Source: DASPHG01 sp963849605 (GTDB lineage Bacteria > Actinomycetota > Thermoleophilia > Solirubrobacterales > Thermoleophilaceae). From it: a stretch of 64,000 nucleotides of DNA. This document shows positions 15,576-23,556 of this stretch, in pieces. A program made the position numbers and the translations under genes. A model generated the notes under the pieces. It was not told the origin of the DNA and searched no databases. It was given only the letters and a program-made list of their open reading frames with translations. Each line of letters starts with the position of its first letter. Position 1 is the first letter of the stretch. The stretch lies in assembly GCA_963849605.1 (NCBI GenBank), contig CAWKHX010000015.1, positions 744,001 through 808,000 of the forward strand. Direction: 5' to 3'.

Positions 15576-16637
15576 TCACGTCTCCGATTCATTGTCCTCT
15601 CCGACGATGTACAGGTTCAGCTCGATCCGCTCGCCGTGCGATTCGACCTCGTTGAAGATGCGGCGGACGTTCTTCTGGTCCGGCAGCTTGGGGTGCAGGA
15701 ACACCTTGCGCGGGCCGACCTTCTTGATCGTGTTGACGGCTGTGCCCGCGGAGTCGAGCAGCTGGCTCACGGCGCTCGGGTGGGTCTGGCCGCGGACCAT
15801 GCTGCCCTGTCCGAAGGAGCGGACCGGCATCTGGCCCTCGTGGAGCGTGCCCCACTTCTCGATGATCCGGAGGAACGCCTGCTCGTGGCCGTAGCCGTTG
15901 TTCTTGTCCTTGATCTCGTAGTCGTCCGTGGCGCGCCGGCGCAGGCGCATGATCTGGTCCATCGGGGCGACGTCCTTCGGGCATACCTCGACGCACTGGA
16001 AGCAGTGCGTGCAGTCGTAGATCCCGTGGGGGTCCTCGGCGAGGTCCTTCAGGCGCGCCTCGGCCTGGCCGTCGCGCGGGTCGCCGACGAAGCGGTAAGC
16101 CTTCGCGAGCGCGGCGGGGCCGACGAACTCGGGATCGACCTCGAGCGAGAGGCAGGCCGAGACGCACGCGCCGCAGTGGATGCACGCCATGGCCTGCGTG
16201 ATGTCGATCATTGACTCGGCCGGGACGATGTACTCGCGCTGGGGCGGCGGGCCGTCCGGCAGGAGCCACGGCACGACGCGCTGGACCTTCTTCCAGTGAA
16301 CGGCGTCCATGTCAACGATCAGGTCCTTGAGGACCGGCATGTTGCCCATCGGCTCGACGACGATCGCGCCGTTCTTCGCACCCGCCGCGGCGTCTCCGAG
16401 CTGCGTGTTGCAGGCGAGCCGCGAGCGGCCGTTGATCTTCACGCCGCATGAACCGCAGATCGCGGCCTGGCACGAGCATCGGATCGCGAGCGATCCATCC
16501 TGGTCGCCGCGCACCTGGAGGATCCCGTCGAGGACCGAGCGCTCGGGCTCGAGCTCGACGTTGAACTCCTGCCAGTACGCCGGCTCCCCGGACTCGGGGT
16601 CGAAGCGGCGGATCTTCAGTGCGTAGTTCTCTGCCAT
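15576..16637 (-). CDS. sdhB: Succinate dehydrogenase/fumarate reductase iron-sulfur subunit
   Basis: A 353-residue iron-sulfur protein. The [2Fe-2S] ferredoxin domain has Cys56-x4-Cys61-x2-Cys64 ... Cys76 (CQAAICGSCGVKINGRSRLAC region). The two 4Fe/3Fe motifs are CIHCGACVSAC and CTHCFQCVEVCPK. It passes electrons from the FAD subunit to the CCG-domain subunit. It is longer than ordinary SdhB (about 240-260): after the second cluster there is an extension of about 110 residues (from KNNGYGHEQAFLRIIEKWGT) also seen in class E enzymes. It follows sdhA by one base between stop and start, so the pair is coupled. Confidence 0.92.
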   Translation of the reverse strand: MAENYALKIRRFDPESGEPAYWQEFNVELEPERSVLDGILQVRGDQDGSLAIRCSCQAAICGSCGVKINGRSRLACNTQLGDAAAGAKNGAIVVEPMGNMPVLKDLIVDMDAVHWKKVQRVVPWLLPDGPPPQREYIVPAESMIDITQAMACIHCGACVSACLSLEVDPEFVGPAALAKAYRFVGDPRDGQAEARLKDLAEDPHGIYDCTHCFQCVEVCPKDVAPMDQIMRLRRRATDDYEIKDKNNGYGHEQAFLRIIEKWGTLHEGQMPVRSFGQGSMVRGQTHPSAVSQLLDSAGTAVNTIKKVGPRKVFLHPKLPDQKNVRRIFNEVESHGERIELNLYIVGEDNESET

Positions 16638-16638
16638 C

Positions 16639-18336
16639 TCAATAGGTTCGTTCCTGAGGCTCCCACTGCGTCATGGTCACCTCTGAGTAGGAGGTCTTCG
16701 GCTCATTCCCCTCGAGCGTGATGTTTATGTGCTTGATCCAATCCTCGTCGTTCCGCTCCGGGTAATCCGTTCGGAACTGGGCGCCGCGGCTCTCCTTTCG
16801 CTCGATCGCGCCGATCACGACCGCCTCCGCGTTGTCGAGCATGAACCCGAGTTCGATCGCGCCGAGCACGTCCTGGTTGAAGACCGTGCCCTTGTCGTCG
16901 ATCGCGACGGTCTTGGCCTCCTCCTTGAGGCGCCGGACGGTCTCGAGGGCGGTGTTCAGGCCCTGCTCGTCACGGAACACCGCCACGTATTTGTCCATGG
17001 TCGAGCCCAGCTCGCGCTTGATCTCTGACACCCGCCGGCCGGTGCGGTCGCGGCCCACCACCTCGCGGATCAGCTTCGCCTCGTCGTCGAGCGAGGACTG
17101 CGAAGCCTCCGGCATCGAATGCTCGTTGGCGTGCCTGGCGGCGTGCCTGCCGGAGCGGCCACCGAACACGAGCGTGTCGAGGAGCGAGTTGGCGCCCAGC
17201 CGGTTGCCGCCGTGCACGGAGACGCAGGCGACCTCGCCGGCCGCGTACAGCCCGGGGATCGGCGTCCGCCCGTCTGAATCCGTCTTCACACCGCCCATGA
17301 CGTAGTGGTTGCCCGGCTTGATGTGGATCGGCTCCTTGGTGATGTCCACGCCGGCGAAGTCCCGCCCGACATTGACGATCTCCCGCAGCGCCTCGTGGAT
17401 GCGCTTGCGCGGGACGACGGTGATGTCGAGGGCGACCGTGCCGTCGGGGAAGCCGCGCCCCTCGTTGATCTCGGTCTGCTCCGCACGGGACACGACGTCG
17501 CGCGAGGCGAGCTCCATCTTGTTCGGCGCGTACTTCTCCATGAAGCGCTCGCCCTGGGCGTTGTACAGGTGCGCGCCCTCGCCGCGAGCGCCCTCGGTGA
17601 TCAGGAGGCCGTTCCCTGCGAGCGTCGTCGGGTGGTACTGGATCATCTCCATGTCCATAAGCGGGCAGCCGATCCGGTAGGCCATCGCGATGCCGTCGCC
17701 GGTGCAGATGAGCGCGTTGGTCGTAGGGTTGTAGACCTGCCCGTTGCCGCCGCTCGCGAGGATCACCGTCTTCGCGGCGAAGAGCTCCATCGCGCCGTCG
17801 CGGATGTTGCGCGCGACGCAGCCGGCGATGTGACCCTGGTCGTCGCGTACGAGCGCGGTCGTGAACCACTCCTCGAAGCGGTAGACCTCGTCGTGCTTCA
17901 TCAGCTGCTCGTAGAGGACGTGAAGGATCGCCTGGCCGGTGATGTCGGCCACGTAGTAGGTGCGCGCGGCCGAAGCTCCGCCGAACGCCCGCGTGCCGAG
18001 CTTGCCCTCCTCGTTGCGGTGGAAGGTGACCCCGAGGTGTTCGAGGTCGAGGATCTCCTGCGGTGCCTGGCGGCACATGATCTCGATCGCGTCCTGGTCG
18101 CCCAGGTAGTCCGACCCCTTGACGGTGTCGAACGCGTGCGACTCCCACGAGTCCTCCGGGTTGAGCGCGGCGTTGATGCCGCCCTGGGCGGCGTTCGAGT
18201 GCGAGCGGACCGGATGGACCTTGGACAGGATCCCGACGGACGCGCCTTCCTCCGCGGCGGCGAGCGCCGCGCGCTGTCCTGCGAGTCCGGCTCCTATTAC
18301 GAGGACATCATGCTGAGGCATCTGGGGCGGCGGCAT
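16639..18336 (-). CDS. sdhA: Succinate dehydrogenase/fumarate reductase flavoprotein subunit
   Basis: A 565-residue flavoprotein that oxidises succinate to fumarate (or the reverse). HDVLVIGAGLAGQRAALAAA binds FAD; SHSNAAQGGINA carries the histidine (about 46) that covalently holds FAD; MIQYHPTT, TEGARGEGAHLYN and HGGNRLGANSLLDTLVFGG are substrate/FAD motifs; the C-terminal cap ends with RTDYPERNDEDWIKH. Covalent FAD suggests succinate oxidation is possible. First gene of sdhA-sdhB-sdhE. The chosen ATG has TATCTC as a near-consensus -10 six bases upstream and no ribosome site, consistent with a leaderless start; an ATG five codons later is an alternative. Confidence 0.95.
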   Translation of the reverse strand: MPPPQMPQHDVLVIGAGLAGQRAALAAAEEGASVGILSKVHPVRSHSNAAQGGINAALNPEDSWESHAFDTVKGSDYLGDQDAIEIMCRQAPQEILDLEHLGVTFHRNEEGKLGTRAFGGASAARTYYVADITGQAILHVLYEQLMKHDEVYRFEEWFTTALVRDDQGHIAGCVARNIRDGAMELFAAKTVILASGGNGQVYNPTTNALICTGDGIAMAYRIGCPLMDMEMIQYHPTTLAGNGLLITEGARGEGAHLYNAQGERFMEKYAPNKMELASRDVVSRAEQTEINEGRGFPDGTVALDITVVPRKRIHEALREIVNVGRDFAGVDITKEPIHIKPGNHYVMGGVKTDSDGRTPIPGLYAAGEVACVSVHGGNRLGANSLLDTLVFGGRSGRHAARHANEHSMPEASQSSLDDEAKLIREVVGRDRTGRRVSEIKRELGSTMDKYVAVFRDEQGLNTALETVRRLKEEAKTVAIDDKGTVFNQDVLGAIELGFMLDNAEAVVIGAIERKESRGAQFRTDYPERNDEDWIKHINITLEGNEPKTSYSEVTMTQWEPQERTY

Positions 18337-18370
18337 CCTATTGAGATACGGCTGCCGGCCGCGTCCGCGA

Positions 18371-19534
18371 CTAGGCGGCCGGCTCGGACGGGCGGAGCGC
18401 CCGGCGCACCTGGTCGATCGTCACCACGCCGCGCAGGATGCCGTCGCGGTCGACGGCCATCATCGCCCCGAGCGCCTGGAGGCCCTCCGACGCGAGCAGC
18501 GACTCGAGCGGCGCGTCGAGCGGGACCGCGTGCGCGTGGCCGAGGTCGAACTGCGTGACCTCGTCGACCGACGAGGTGGCGCGAATCGGCTCGGGGACGT
18601 TCTCCGCGCGCTGGCGGATGACCACGCCGATGAACTTGCCGCCGGCGTCCACGACGGGGAACCAGGGGTAGCCGTAGCGGAGGAAGTACTCGTCGAACAG
18701 GCGGTCAAGCTTCAGCTCGGCCGGAACAGAGACGGGCTCGCCGTCCATCACGTCCGCCACGCGCAGACCCTCGATCCGGGCAGTGATCTGGCTCTGCATG
18801 TCCGCCGCGCGGGCCGCCTGGATGATGAAAAAGCCCATCAGCCCGAACCACGCCAGCGCGAGCACGTCGCCGAGCAGGAACCGGTACAGGCCGTAGCCGA
18901 TCAGGATGTAGGCGAACGCTTGGCCGAGTGTGCTGGCGAAGCGGGTGGCCTTCGCCCGGTCGCCGGTCCGCCACCACGCGATTGCGCGCGCGATGCGGCC
19001 GCCGTCGAGAGGGAAGCCCGGGATCAGGTTGAACGCGAGCAGCACCGCGTTCACCCACGTGAGCCACGCGAGGACCGCCTCGCCGGCGCCGACGCGGCCG
19101 TTCTCCTCGAACGCGAGTGCGTCGCCGAAGCTCGCCCCCGCGAACGCGTAACCGGCGCCGACGCAGGCCAGCCCGAACAGGAGCGTGACCGCCGGCCCGG
19201 CCGCCGCGATGCGGAACTCGGCGCCCGGGCTGTCGCTGTCGCGGCTGAGCCGGGCCAGCCCGCCGAGCAGCCAGAGGTCGATCCCGTGCGTCTCGATGCC
19301 GTTGCGGCGCGCCACCACGGCGTGACCCAGCTCGTGGAGCACGACGGAGGCGAAGAAGAGGAACGCGCTGAGCGCCGCGAGCACGAACGCGTCCTTGCCC
19401 ACGACGTCCTCGTACAGCCCCGAGAGCGACCAGATCATCAGGAAGAGCACCACGAACCAGCTCGGGTGCACCCCGATGCGGATCCCGAACACCCGCGCGA
19501 GCTGGATGGACGCTCCTCCGAACACGACAGACAT
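18371..19534 (-). CDS. Site-2 protease (M50) with C-terminal CBS pair
   Basis: A 387-residue integral membrane metalloprotease. Zinc motif VVLHELGHAVVARRNGI gives HExxH, and NLIPGFPLDGGRIARA is the second metal motif. About six hydrophobic segments surround these. The C-terminal 130 residues form two CBS motifs (DVMDGEPVSVPAELKL and AHAVPLDAPLESLLA...GVVTIDQV), which bind adenine nucleotides in other proteins and may tune activity (inference). Family members cut membrane-bound substrates such as anti-sigma factors. It is divergent from icd with a 34-bp spacer. No obvious substrate gene lies beside it. Confidence 0.9.
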   Translation of the reverse strand: MSVVFGGASIQLARVFGIRIGVHPSWFVVLFLMIWSLSGLYEDVVGKDAFVLAALSAFLFFASVVLHELGHAVVARRNGIETHGIDLWLLGGLARLSRDSDSPGAEFRIAAAGPAVTLLFGLACVGAGYAFAGASFGDALAFEENGRVGAGEAVLAWLTWVNAVLLAFNLIPGFPLDGGRIARAIAWWRTGDRAKATRFASTLGQAFAYILIGYGLYRFLLGDVLALAWFGLMGFFIIQAARAADMQSQITARIEGLRVADVMDGEPVSVPAELKLDRLFDEYFLRYGYPWFPVVDAGGKFIGVVIRQRAENVPEPIRATSSVDEVTQFDLGHAHAVPLDAPLESLLASEGLQALGAMMAVDRDGILRGVVTIDQVRRALRPSEPAA

Positions 19535-19568
19535 AATGGCGGGCTTCCAAGGACTGCAAAGGAACTGA

Positions 19569-20648
19569 ATGCCACACAGAGTCACTTTCATCCCCGGCGA
19601 CGGCACCGGGCCCGAGATCGCAGAGGCGACGAGGCGCGTCCTCGAGGGCACGGGCGTCGAGTTCGACTGGGACCAACAGGAGGCCGGGATCGACGTCTAC
19701 GAGGCGAGCGGCAAGCCGCTGCCCGACGAGACGCTCCAGTCGATCCGCGACAACGGCGTCGCGATCAAGGGGCCGACCACCACCCCCGTCGGGTCGGGCT
19801 TCCGCTCGGTCAACGTGGCGCTGCGCAAGCAGCTCGACCTCTACTCGTGCCAGCGTCCCTGCAAGGCGTACGAGGGCGTACGCACGCGCTTCCCGGAGAC
19901 GGACATCGTGATCATCCGCGAGAACCACGAGGACCTGTACGCCGGGATCGAGTACGAGATGGGCTCGGACGACGCGGCCACGCTGCGCGAGTGCATCAAG
20001 GGCCTCGGCTCCGAGATCCGCGAGGACGCCGGCATCTCGATCAAGCCGATCTCCGTCTTCGGCACCACGCGGATCGTCGAATCGGCGTTCAAGTACGCGA
20101 AGGACAACGGCCGCAGCAAGGTCACCGCGGCGCACAAGGCCAACATCATGAAGTTCTCCGACGGCCTCTTCCTGAAGACGGCGACCGAGGTGGCGGCGAA
20201 GCACCCGGAGATCGAGTTCGAGGAGAGGATCATCGACAACCTCTGCAACCAGCTCGTCTCGCGCCCGGAGGAGTACGACGTGATCGTGCTGCCGAACCTC
20301 TACGGCGACATCGTGTCCGACCTCGGCGCCGGCATGATCGGCGGCCTCGGCATGGCGCCGGGAGGCAACATCGGCGACGACATCGCCGTATTCGAGGCCA
20401 CTCACGGTTCCGCCCCCAAGTACAAGGGGCAGAACAAGGTGAACCCGATGGCGCTGATGCTCTCGGGAGTAATGATGCTGCGACATCTCGACGAGCGCGA
20501 TGCGGCCGACCGGCTGGAGAACGCGATCGCCGAGGTGATCCGCAAGGGCGAGAAGGTCACCTACGACATGAAGCCCACCCGTGACGATCCAACTGCCGTC
20601 GGCACGAGCGAAGTCGCCGACGCGATCATCGAGGAGATGAACTCATGA
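19569..20648 (+). CDS. icd: Isocitrate dehydrogenase (isocitrate/isopropylmalate dehydrogenase family)
   Basis: A 359-residue beta-decarboxylating dehydrogenase. RVTFIPGDGTGPEIAEATRR, RSVNVALRKQLDLYSCQRP, IIRENHEDLYAGIEYE, AAHKANIMKFSDGLFL, NLYGDIVSDLGAGMIGGLGM and NPMALMLSGVMML are family motifs. The short length and the EDLYAGIEYE loop fit NAD-type isocitrate dehydrogenases rather than LeuB or homoisocitrate dehydrogenase; the mdh and sdh neighbours support a TCA role. It turns isocitrate into 2-oxoglutarate and CO2. AAAGGA lies 5 nt upstream of ATG. The stop overlaps mdh by 4 bp (ATGA). LeuB remains a less likely alternative. Confidence 0.88.
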   Translation: MPHRVTFIPGDGTGPEIAEATRRVLEGTGVEFDWDQQEAGIDVYEASGKPLPDETLQSIRDNGVAIKGPTTTPVGSGFRSVNVALRKQLDLYSCQRPCKAYEGVRTRFPETDIVIIRENHEDLYAGIEYEMGSDDAATLRECIKGLGSEIREDAGISIKPISVFGTTRIVESAFKYAKDNGRSKVTAAHKANIMKFSDGLFLKTATEVAAKHPEIEFEERIIDNLCNQLVSRPEEYDVIVLPNLYGDIVSDLGAGMIGGLGMAPGGNIGDDIAVFEATHGSAPKYKGQNKVNPMALMLSGVMMLRHLDERDAADRLENAIAEVIRKGEKVTYDMKPTRDDPTAVGTSEVADAIIEEMNS

Positions 20649-21625
20649 GCGAACCCGTACGAGTAGCCGTCACCGGCGCGGCCGGCCAGATCGGCTACGC
20701 GATCCTCTTCCGCATCGCGAGCGGCCAGATGCTCGGTCCCGACACTCAGGTCGCGCTGTCGCTGCTCGAGATCCCGGACGCCGTCAAGGCTGCCGAGGGC
20801 ACGGCGATGGAGGTAGACGACTGCGCCTTCCCGCTGCTTCGCTCGATCGACATCTTCGACGACCCGAATCAGGCGTTCGACGGTGCGAACGTCGCGCTGC
20901 TGATCGGCGCGCGTCCGCGCACCAAGGGCATGGAGCGCGCTGACCTGCTCGAGGCCAACGGCAAGATCTTCGAGCCGCAGGGCAAGGCGTTGGGCGACAA
21001 CGCGGCGGACGACATCAAGGTGCTCGTGGTCGGGAATCCGGCGAACACGAACTGCCTGATCGCGCGCTCGCACGCGCCCGACATCCCGTCGGAGCGGTTC
21101 ACCGCGATGACGCGCCTCGACCACAACCGCGCGCTGACGCAGCTCGCCAGGAAGGTGGGCGCCCAGGTCACCGACATCACGGACATGGCGGTGTGGGGGA
21201 ACCACTCGCCGACGATGTACCCCGACCTCTTCAACGCGAAGGTCGCGGGCGAGATCGCGGCGGAGAAGGTCGACCAGGACTGGATCGAGAACGACTTCCT
21301 GCCGACCGTCGGCAAGCGCGGCGCAGCGATCATCGAGGCGCGTGGCGCGTCGAGCGCGGCCTCGGCGGCGAACGCGGCGATCGACCACGTGCACGACTGG
21401 GTCCACGGCACGAACGGCGAGTGGGTCTCGATGGCGGTCGTATCCGACGGCTCCTATGACGTCGACGAGGGCCTCGTGTCGTCGTTCCCCATCACCTGTG
21501 AGGGCGGCGAGTGGTCGATCGTGGAGGGCGTCGAGCTGACCGACTTCTCGAAGGAGAAGATCTCGATCACGGTTGACGAGCTCCGCGGCGAGCGCGACTC
21601 CGTCAAGGAACTGCAGCTGGTCTGA
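20645..21625 (+). CDS. mdh: Malate dehydrogenase
   Basis: A 326-residue malate dehydrogenase of the cytosolic/MDH-1 type. VAVTGAAGQIGYAILFRIASG binds NAD; LIGARPRTKGMERADLLEANG carries substrate arginines; VVGNPANTNCLIA and MTRLDHNRAL are typical; WGNHSPTMYPDLF has the catalytic His. It interconverts malate and oxaloacetate. Coupled by overlap to icd upstream and to the GNAT gene downstream, so the three form one operon. A degenerate protein from a different MDH lineage lies nearby at 22420. Confidence 0.95.
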   Translation: MSEPVRVAVTGAAGQIGYAILFRIASGQMLGPDTQVALSLLEIPDAVKAAEGTAMEVDDCAFPLLRSIDIFDDPNQAFDGANVALLIGARPRTKGMERADLLEANGKIFEPQGKALGDNAADDIKVLVVGNPANTNCLIARSHAPDIPSERFTAMTRLDHNRALTQLARKVGAQVTDITDMAVWGNHSPTMYPDLFNAKVAGEIAAEKVDQDWIENDFLPTVGKRGAAIIEARGASSAASAANAAIDHVHDWVHGTNGEWVSMAVVSDGSYDVDEGLVSSFPITCEGGEWSIVEGVELTDFSKEKISITVDELRGERDSVKELQLV

Positions 21626-22059
21626 TGGATATTCGCGAGATCCAGCCGGGCGATACGGGCTCGGCTTATCTCGCGATGAGGGCGCTGCGCACGCATGTGG
21701 CGGACGAGGCGGAGTTCGTCCGCCTCGTCGAAGAGGTCCAGCGGCCCGAGGGGTACCGATTGGTGGGCGCGTTCGACGCGGAGGAGCCGGCCGCCGCAGC
21801 GGTCGCCGGCTTCCGCACGGGGAACAACCTCGCGTGGGGTCACTTTCTGTACGTGGACGACCTCGCGACCCGCCCGGAGTTCAGGCGCCGCGGGCTGGGG
21901 ACAGGGCTGCTCGTGTGGCTGGCCCGGGAGGCGGCTCGGCTCGGCTGCGAGGAGCTCCACCTCGATTCAGGCGTGCAGCTCGAGCGCGCGGACGCGCACC
22001 GGCTCTACTTCAGCTCAGGCCTCGTCATCACGTCCCACCACTTCGCCCGCCGGCTGTAG
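21625..22059 (+). CDS. GNAT family N-acetyltransferase
   Basis: A 144-residue GNAT protein. The acetyl-CoA loop reads FRRRGLGTGLLVWLAREAARLG (motif RRxGxG/A near residue 87); the preceding strand is FLYVDDLATRPE and the C-terminal strand LHLDSGVQLERADAHRLYFSSGL. The ATG overlaps the mdh stop by one base, so it is co-translated with two TCA enzymes; acetylation of those enzymes is a testable guess, not shown. Small-molecule substrates are equally possible. Confidence 0.85.
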   Translation: MDIREIQPGDTGSAYLAMRALRTHVADEAEFVRLVEEVQRPEGYRLVGAFDAEEPAAAAVAGFRTGNNLAWGHFLYVDDLATRPEFRRRGLGTGLLVWLAREAARLGCEELHLDSGVQLERADAHRLYFSSGLVITSHHFARRL

Positions 22060-22070
22060 GCGGCGACGCG

Positions 22071-22421
22071 CTAGGTGGCGTGCCAGCCGTTGCCGTCCTT
22101 GCGGACGGCGCCCTGGGCCTCGAGCTGGGGGAGCACCCGGTAGAGGTAGTTCGGGTGGCGCATCTTCAGCTCACGTGCCAGCTCGCTGACCTTGATCCCC
22201 GGGTTCTGGCGGATCACCGCGAGTGCCTTCTTGGCGGTTCCGCCGCTCCCGCGGGGTCGTCCGCGGCCACCGCGCCGTGCGCCTGCGGCCTTCCGAGCCG
22301 GCTTGTTCACCCCTTCGAGGGCCTCCTTGGCCTTCTGTAGGGTCAGGTACTCCTCGTGAAGCGGCTTCAGCTCCTTCAGCCGCGCATCGATTTCACTTCT
22401 CTTCTGTTCAAGAAAATTCAT
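22071..22421 (-). CDS. Coiled-coil / basic linker / winged-helix DNA-binding protein
   Basis: A 116-residue protein I cannot name. Residues 1-40 (NFLEQKRSEIDARLKELKPL) look like a coiled coil; 41-65 are a basic Gly/Arg linker with an AT-hook-like RGGRGRPRG; 68-116 fit a small winged helix (IKVSELARELKMRHPNYLYRVLPQLEAQG...). A DNA-binding, perhaps regulatory or nucleoid role is inferred. Its ATG shares bases with the ATG of the divergent gene in a CATG. TATCTT lies 7 nt upstream, so the message is probably leaderless. The start region is the most AT-rich stretch in the window. Confidence 0.7.
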   Translation of the reverse strand: MNFLEQKRSEIDARLKELKPLHEEYLTLQKAKEALEGVNKPARKAAGARRGGRGRPRGSGGTAKKALAVIRQNPGIKVSELARELKMRHPNYLYRVLPQLEAQGAVRKDGNGWHAT

Positions 22422-22809
22422 GCGTAAAAAGATAAGTGTAATCGGTAAGGGTGTAGAGATTGCACAGGAGCTGTCAGAGGTGGCCGACGTCGGTGACGAC
22501 GTGCACGGCGCGGACGTCGTCGTGCTCGCGGCCGATGGCGACCTGGAAGCCATCGCGCGCTCCGCGCCTGCGGCCACGGTTGTGGCGGTGGGCGACGACC
22601 TCGAGGGCCGCTGCAAGGAGATCTACGAGCGGCTGCTCTTCCCGCGCGCCCGGATCATCGGCATCGCCGATCCGGGGCGCCTCGGTGCCGCAGTGGAGTC
22701 GATCGTCCTCGAGCGCGACGACGCCCACGACGTGATCGCGATGAAGGACGGCGACTTCACCGCCTGCTCGGCCCAACTTGGGCGCGGCGGGATCCGAGAG
22801 CTGCTCTAG
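22420..22809 (+). CDS. Shrunken malate-dehydrogenase-like Rossmann protein
   Basis: A 129-residue protein resembling pieces of LDH-like malate dehydrogenase joined together: MRKKISVIGKGVEIAQEL (compare RKKISVIGAGNVG), GADVVVLAADG, TVVAVGDDLEGRCKEIYERL followed by FPRARIIGIADPGRLGAAVES (compare FPxxRVIGMAGxLDSARF), and a C-terminal GDFTACSAQLGRGGIRELL (compare VPVKLGxGGVEEI). The glycine loop is degenerate, and the catalytic His/Arg half is absent, so enzyme activity is unlikely. A sensor or structural role is a guess. It shares its start with the divergent winged-helix gene and its stop (CTAG) with the next gene. Confidence 0.65.
   Translation: MRKKISVIGKGVEIAQELSEVADVGDDVHGADVVVLAADGDLEAIARSAPAATVVAVGDDLEGRCKEIYERLLFPRARIIGIADPGRLGAAVESIVLERDDAHDVIAMKDGDFTACSAQLGRGGIRELL
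22429..22434 (-). promoter_or_regulatory. -10 element of the winged-helix gene
   Basis: Minus-strand TATCTT ends 7 nt before the ATG with no ribosome-binding site between, as expected for a leaderless message. It lies inside the start of the divergent MDH-like gene. Confidence 0.5.
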
Positions 22810-23105
22810 GCGAAGGCGGTCCGGCGGTGGAGCGCCGATGCGCGCCGCTCGGCCGCCTCGACCGCGCGGGTCCAGCTGCCGCAGACCGCCGTGACGGTCG
22901 TCGTCCGCGGCAAGCCCATGTTCGGGCGGCGCCGCCGGAGCTCGGCGTAGCGCGTGGGGGTGAGCTGGTCGAGCGGACAGGCCTCGTGCTCCACTGCGGT
23001 CAGCAGCGCCTGTGCGACGGCCTCGCAGTCTGCGCCGTCGTTACGCGCGAACGGCGACCAGCCTCCAGCCTCTTCTCTTCGTTGGCGAGCGAACAACCGC
23101 AACAC
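22806..23105 (-). CDS. Small basic protein with homing-endonuclease-associated-like repeat
   Basis: A 99-residue basic protein. The C-terminal part (LTPTRYAELRRRRPNMGLPR followed by TTTVTAVCGSWTRAVEAA) resembles the short helical repeat found beside HNH endonucleases and in stand-alone DNA-binding proteins, with pattern S/T-x2-Y...P...P-x-T-I...W-x2-A. No nuclease motif is present. The start is a GTG with AAGGGGG just upstream; a TTG one codon later is also possible. Stop overlaps that of the convergent MDH-like gene. Function unknown. Confidence 0.5.
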   Translation of the reverse strand: MLRLFARQRREEAGGWSPFARNDGADCEAVAQALLTAVEHEACPLDQLTPTRYAELRRRRPNMGLPRTTTVTAVCGSWTRAVEAAERRASALHRRTAFA

Positions 23106-23118
23106 GTCCCCCTTTTCG

Positions 23119-23556
23119 CTAACGCTCGAGCAGCCCCTTCAACTTAACGAGCGTCCGGTCGGCTTCTTTTACGGCGGTCCGCCGGAAGGCCTTCGCGCCG
23201 ATCCTCCCAAGGGGGCCGCCGGGCAGCTGGTACTCGTTGATGTAGTTGAAGCAGGTGCCCTCGCCGCGCGGCTCGAGGTCGTAGGAGACCCGCGCCTTGG
23301 TGCCCATCGGGCCGTGCCCCTCCCACTCGACGTCTCGAGGGCGATGTGCCTTTTCCACCTTCCACGTGACCTTGAAGCCGTGGCCGGCGATCTTCAGCTT
23401 CTGAGCGAGCTCGTCGCCCTCTTCGAGGACGCCGTTCGGCGCGTGCACGAGCGAGTCGTGCACCGTCACCCAGTCCTCGAGCCGCGAGGGGTCCATCACG
23501 ACCTCGTACACGGCGTCCGGCGACGCCGCGATCTCGATCGAGCGCTCGACCTTCAC
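23119..23556 (-). CDS. SRPBCC (START-like) domain protein
   Basis: A 145-residue lipid/ligand-binding fold: KVERSIEIAASPDAVYEVVMDP is the classic SRPBCC start, followed by VTVHDSLVHAPNG..., KVTWKVEKAHRPRDVEWEG and a long C-terminal helix. Proteins of this family bind hydrophobic ligands or act as cyclases/coenzyme-Q chaperones. The GTG start overlaps the stop of the upstream SDR gene (GTGA), so the two are translationally coupled and probably act on the same substrate. Confidence 0.8.
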   Translation of the reverse strand: MKVERSIEIAASPDAVYEVVMDPSRLEDWVTVHDSLVHAPNGVLEEGDELAQKLKIAGHGFKVTWKVEKAHRPRDVEWEGHGPMGTKARVSYDLEPRGEGTCFNYINEYQLPGGPLGRIGAKAFRRTAVKEADRTLVKLKGLLER

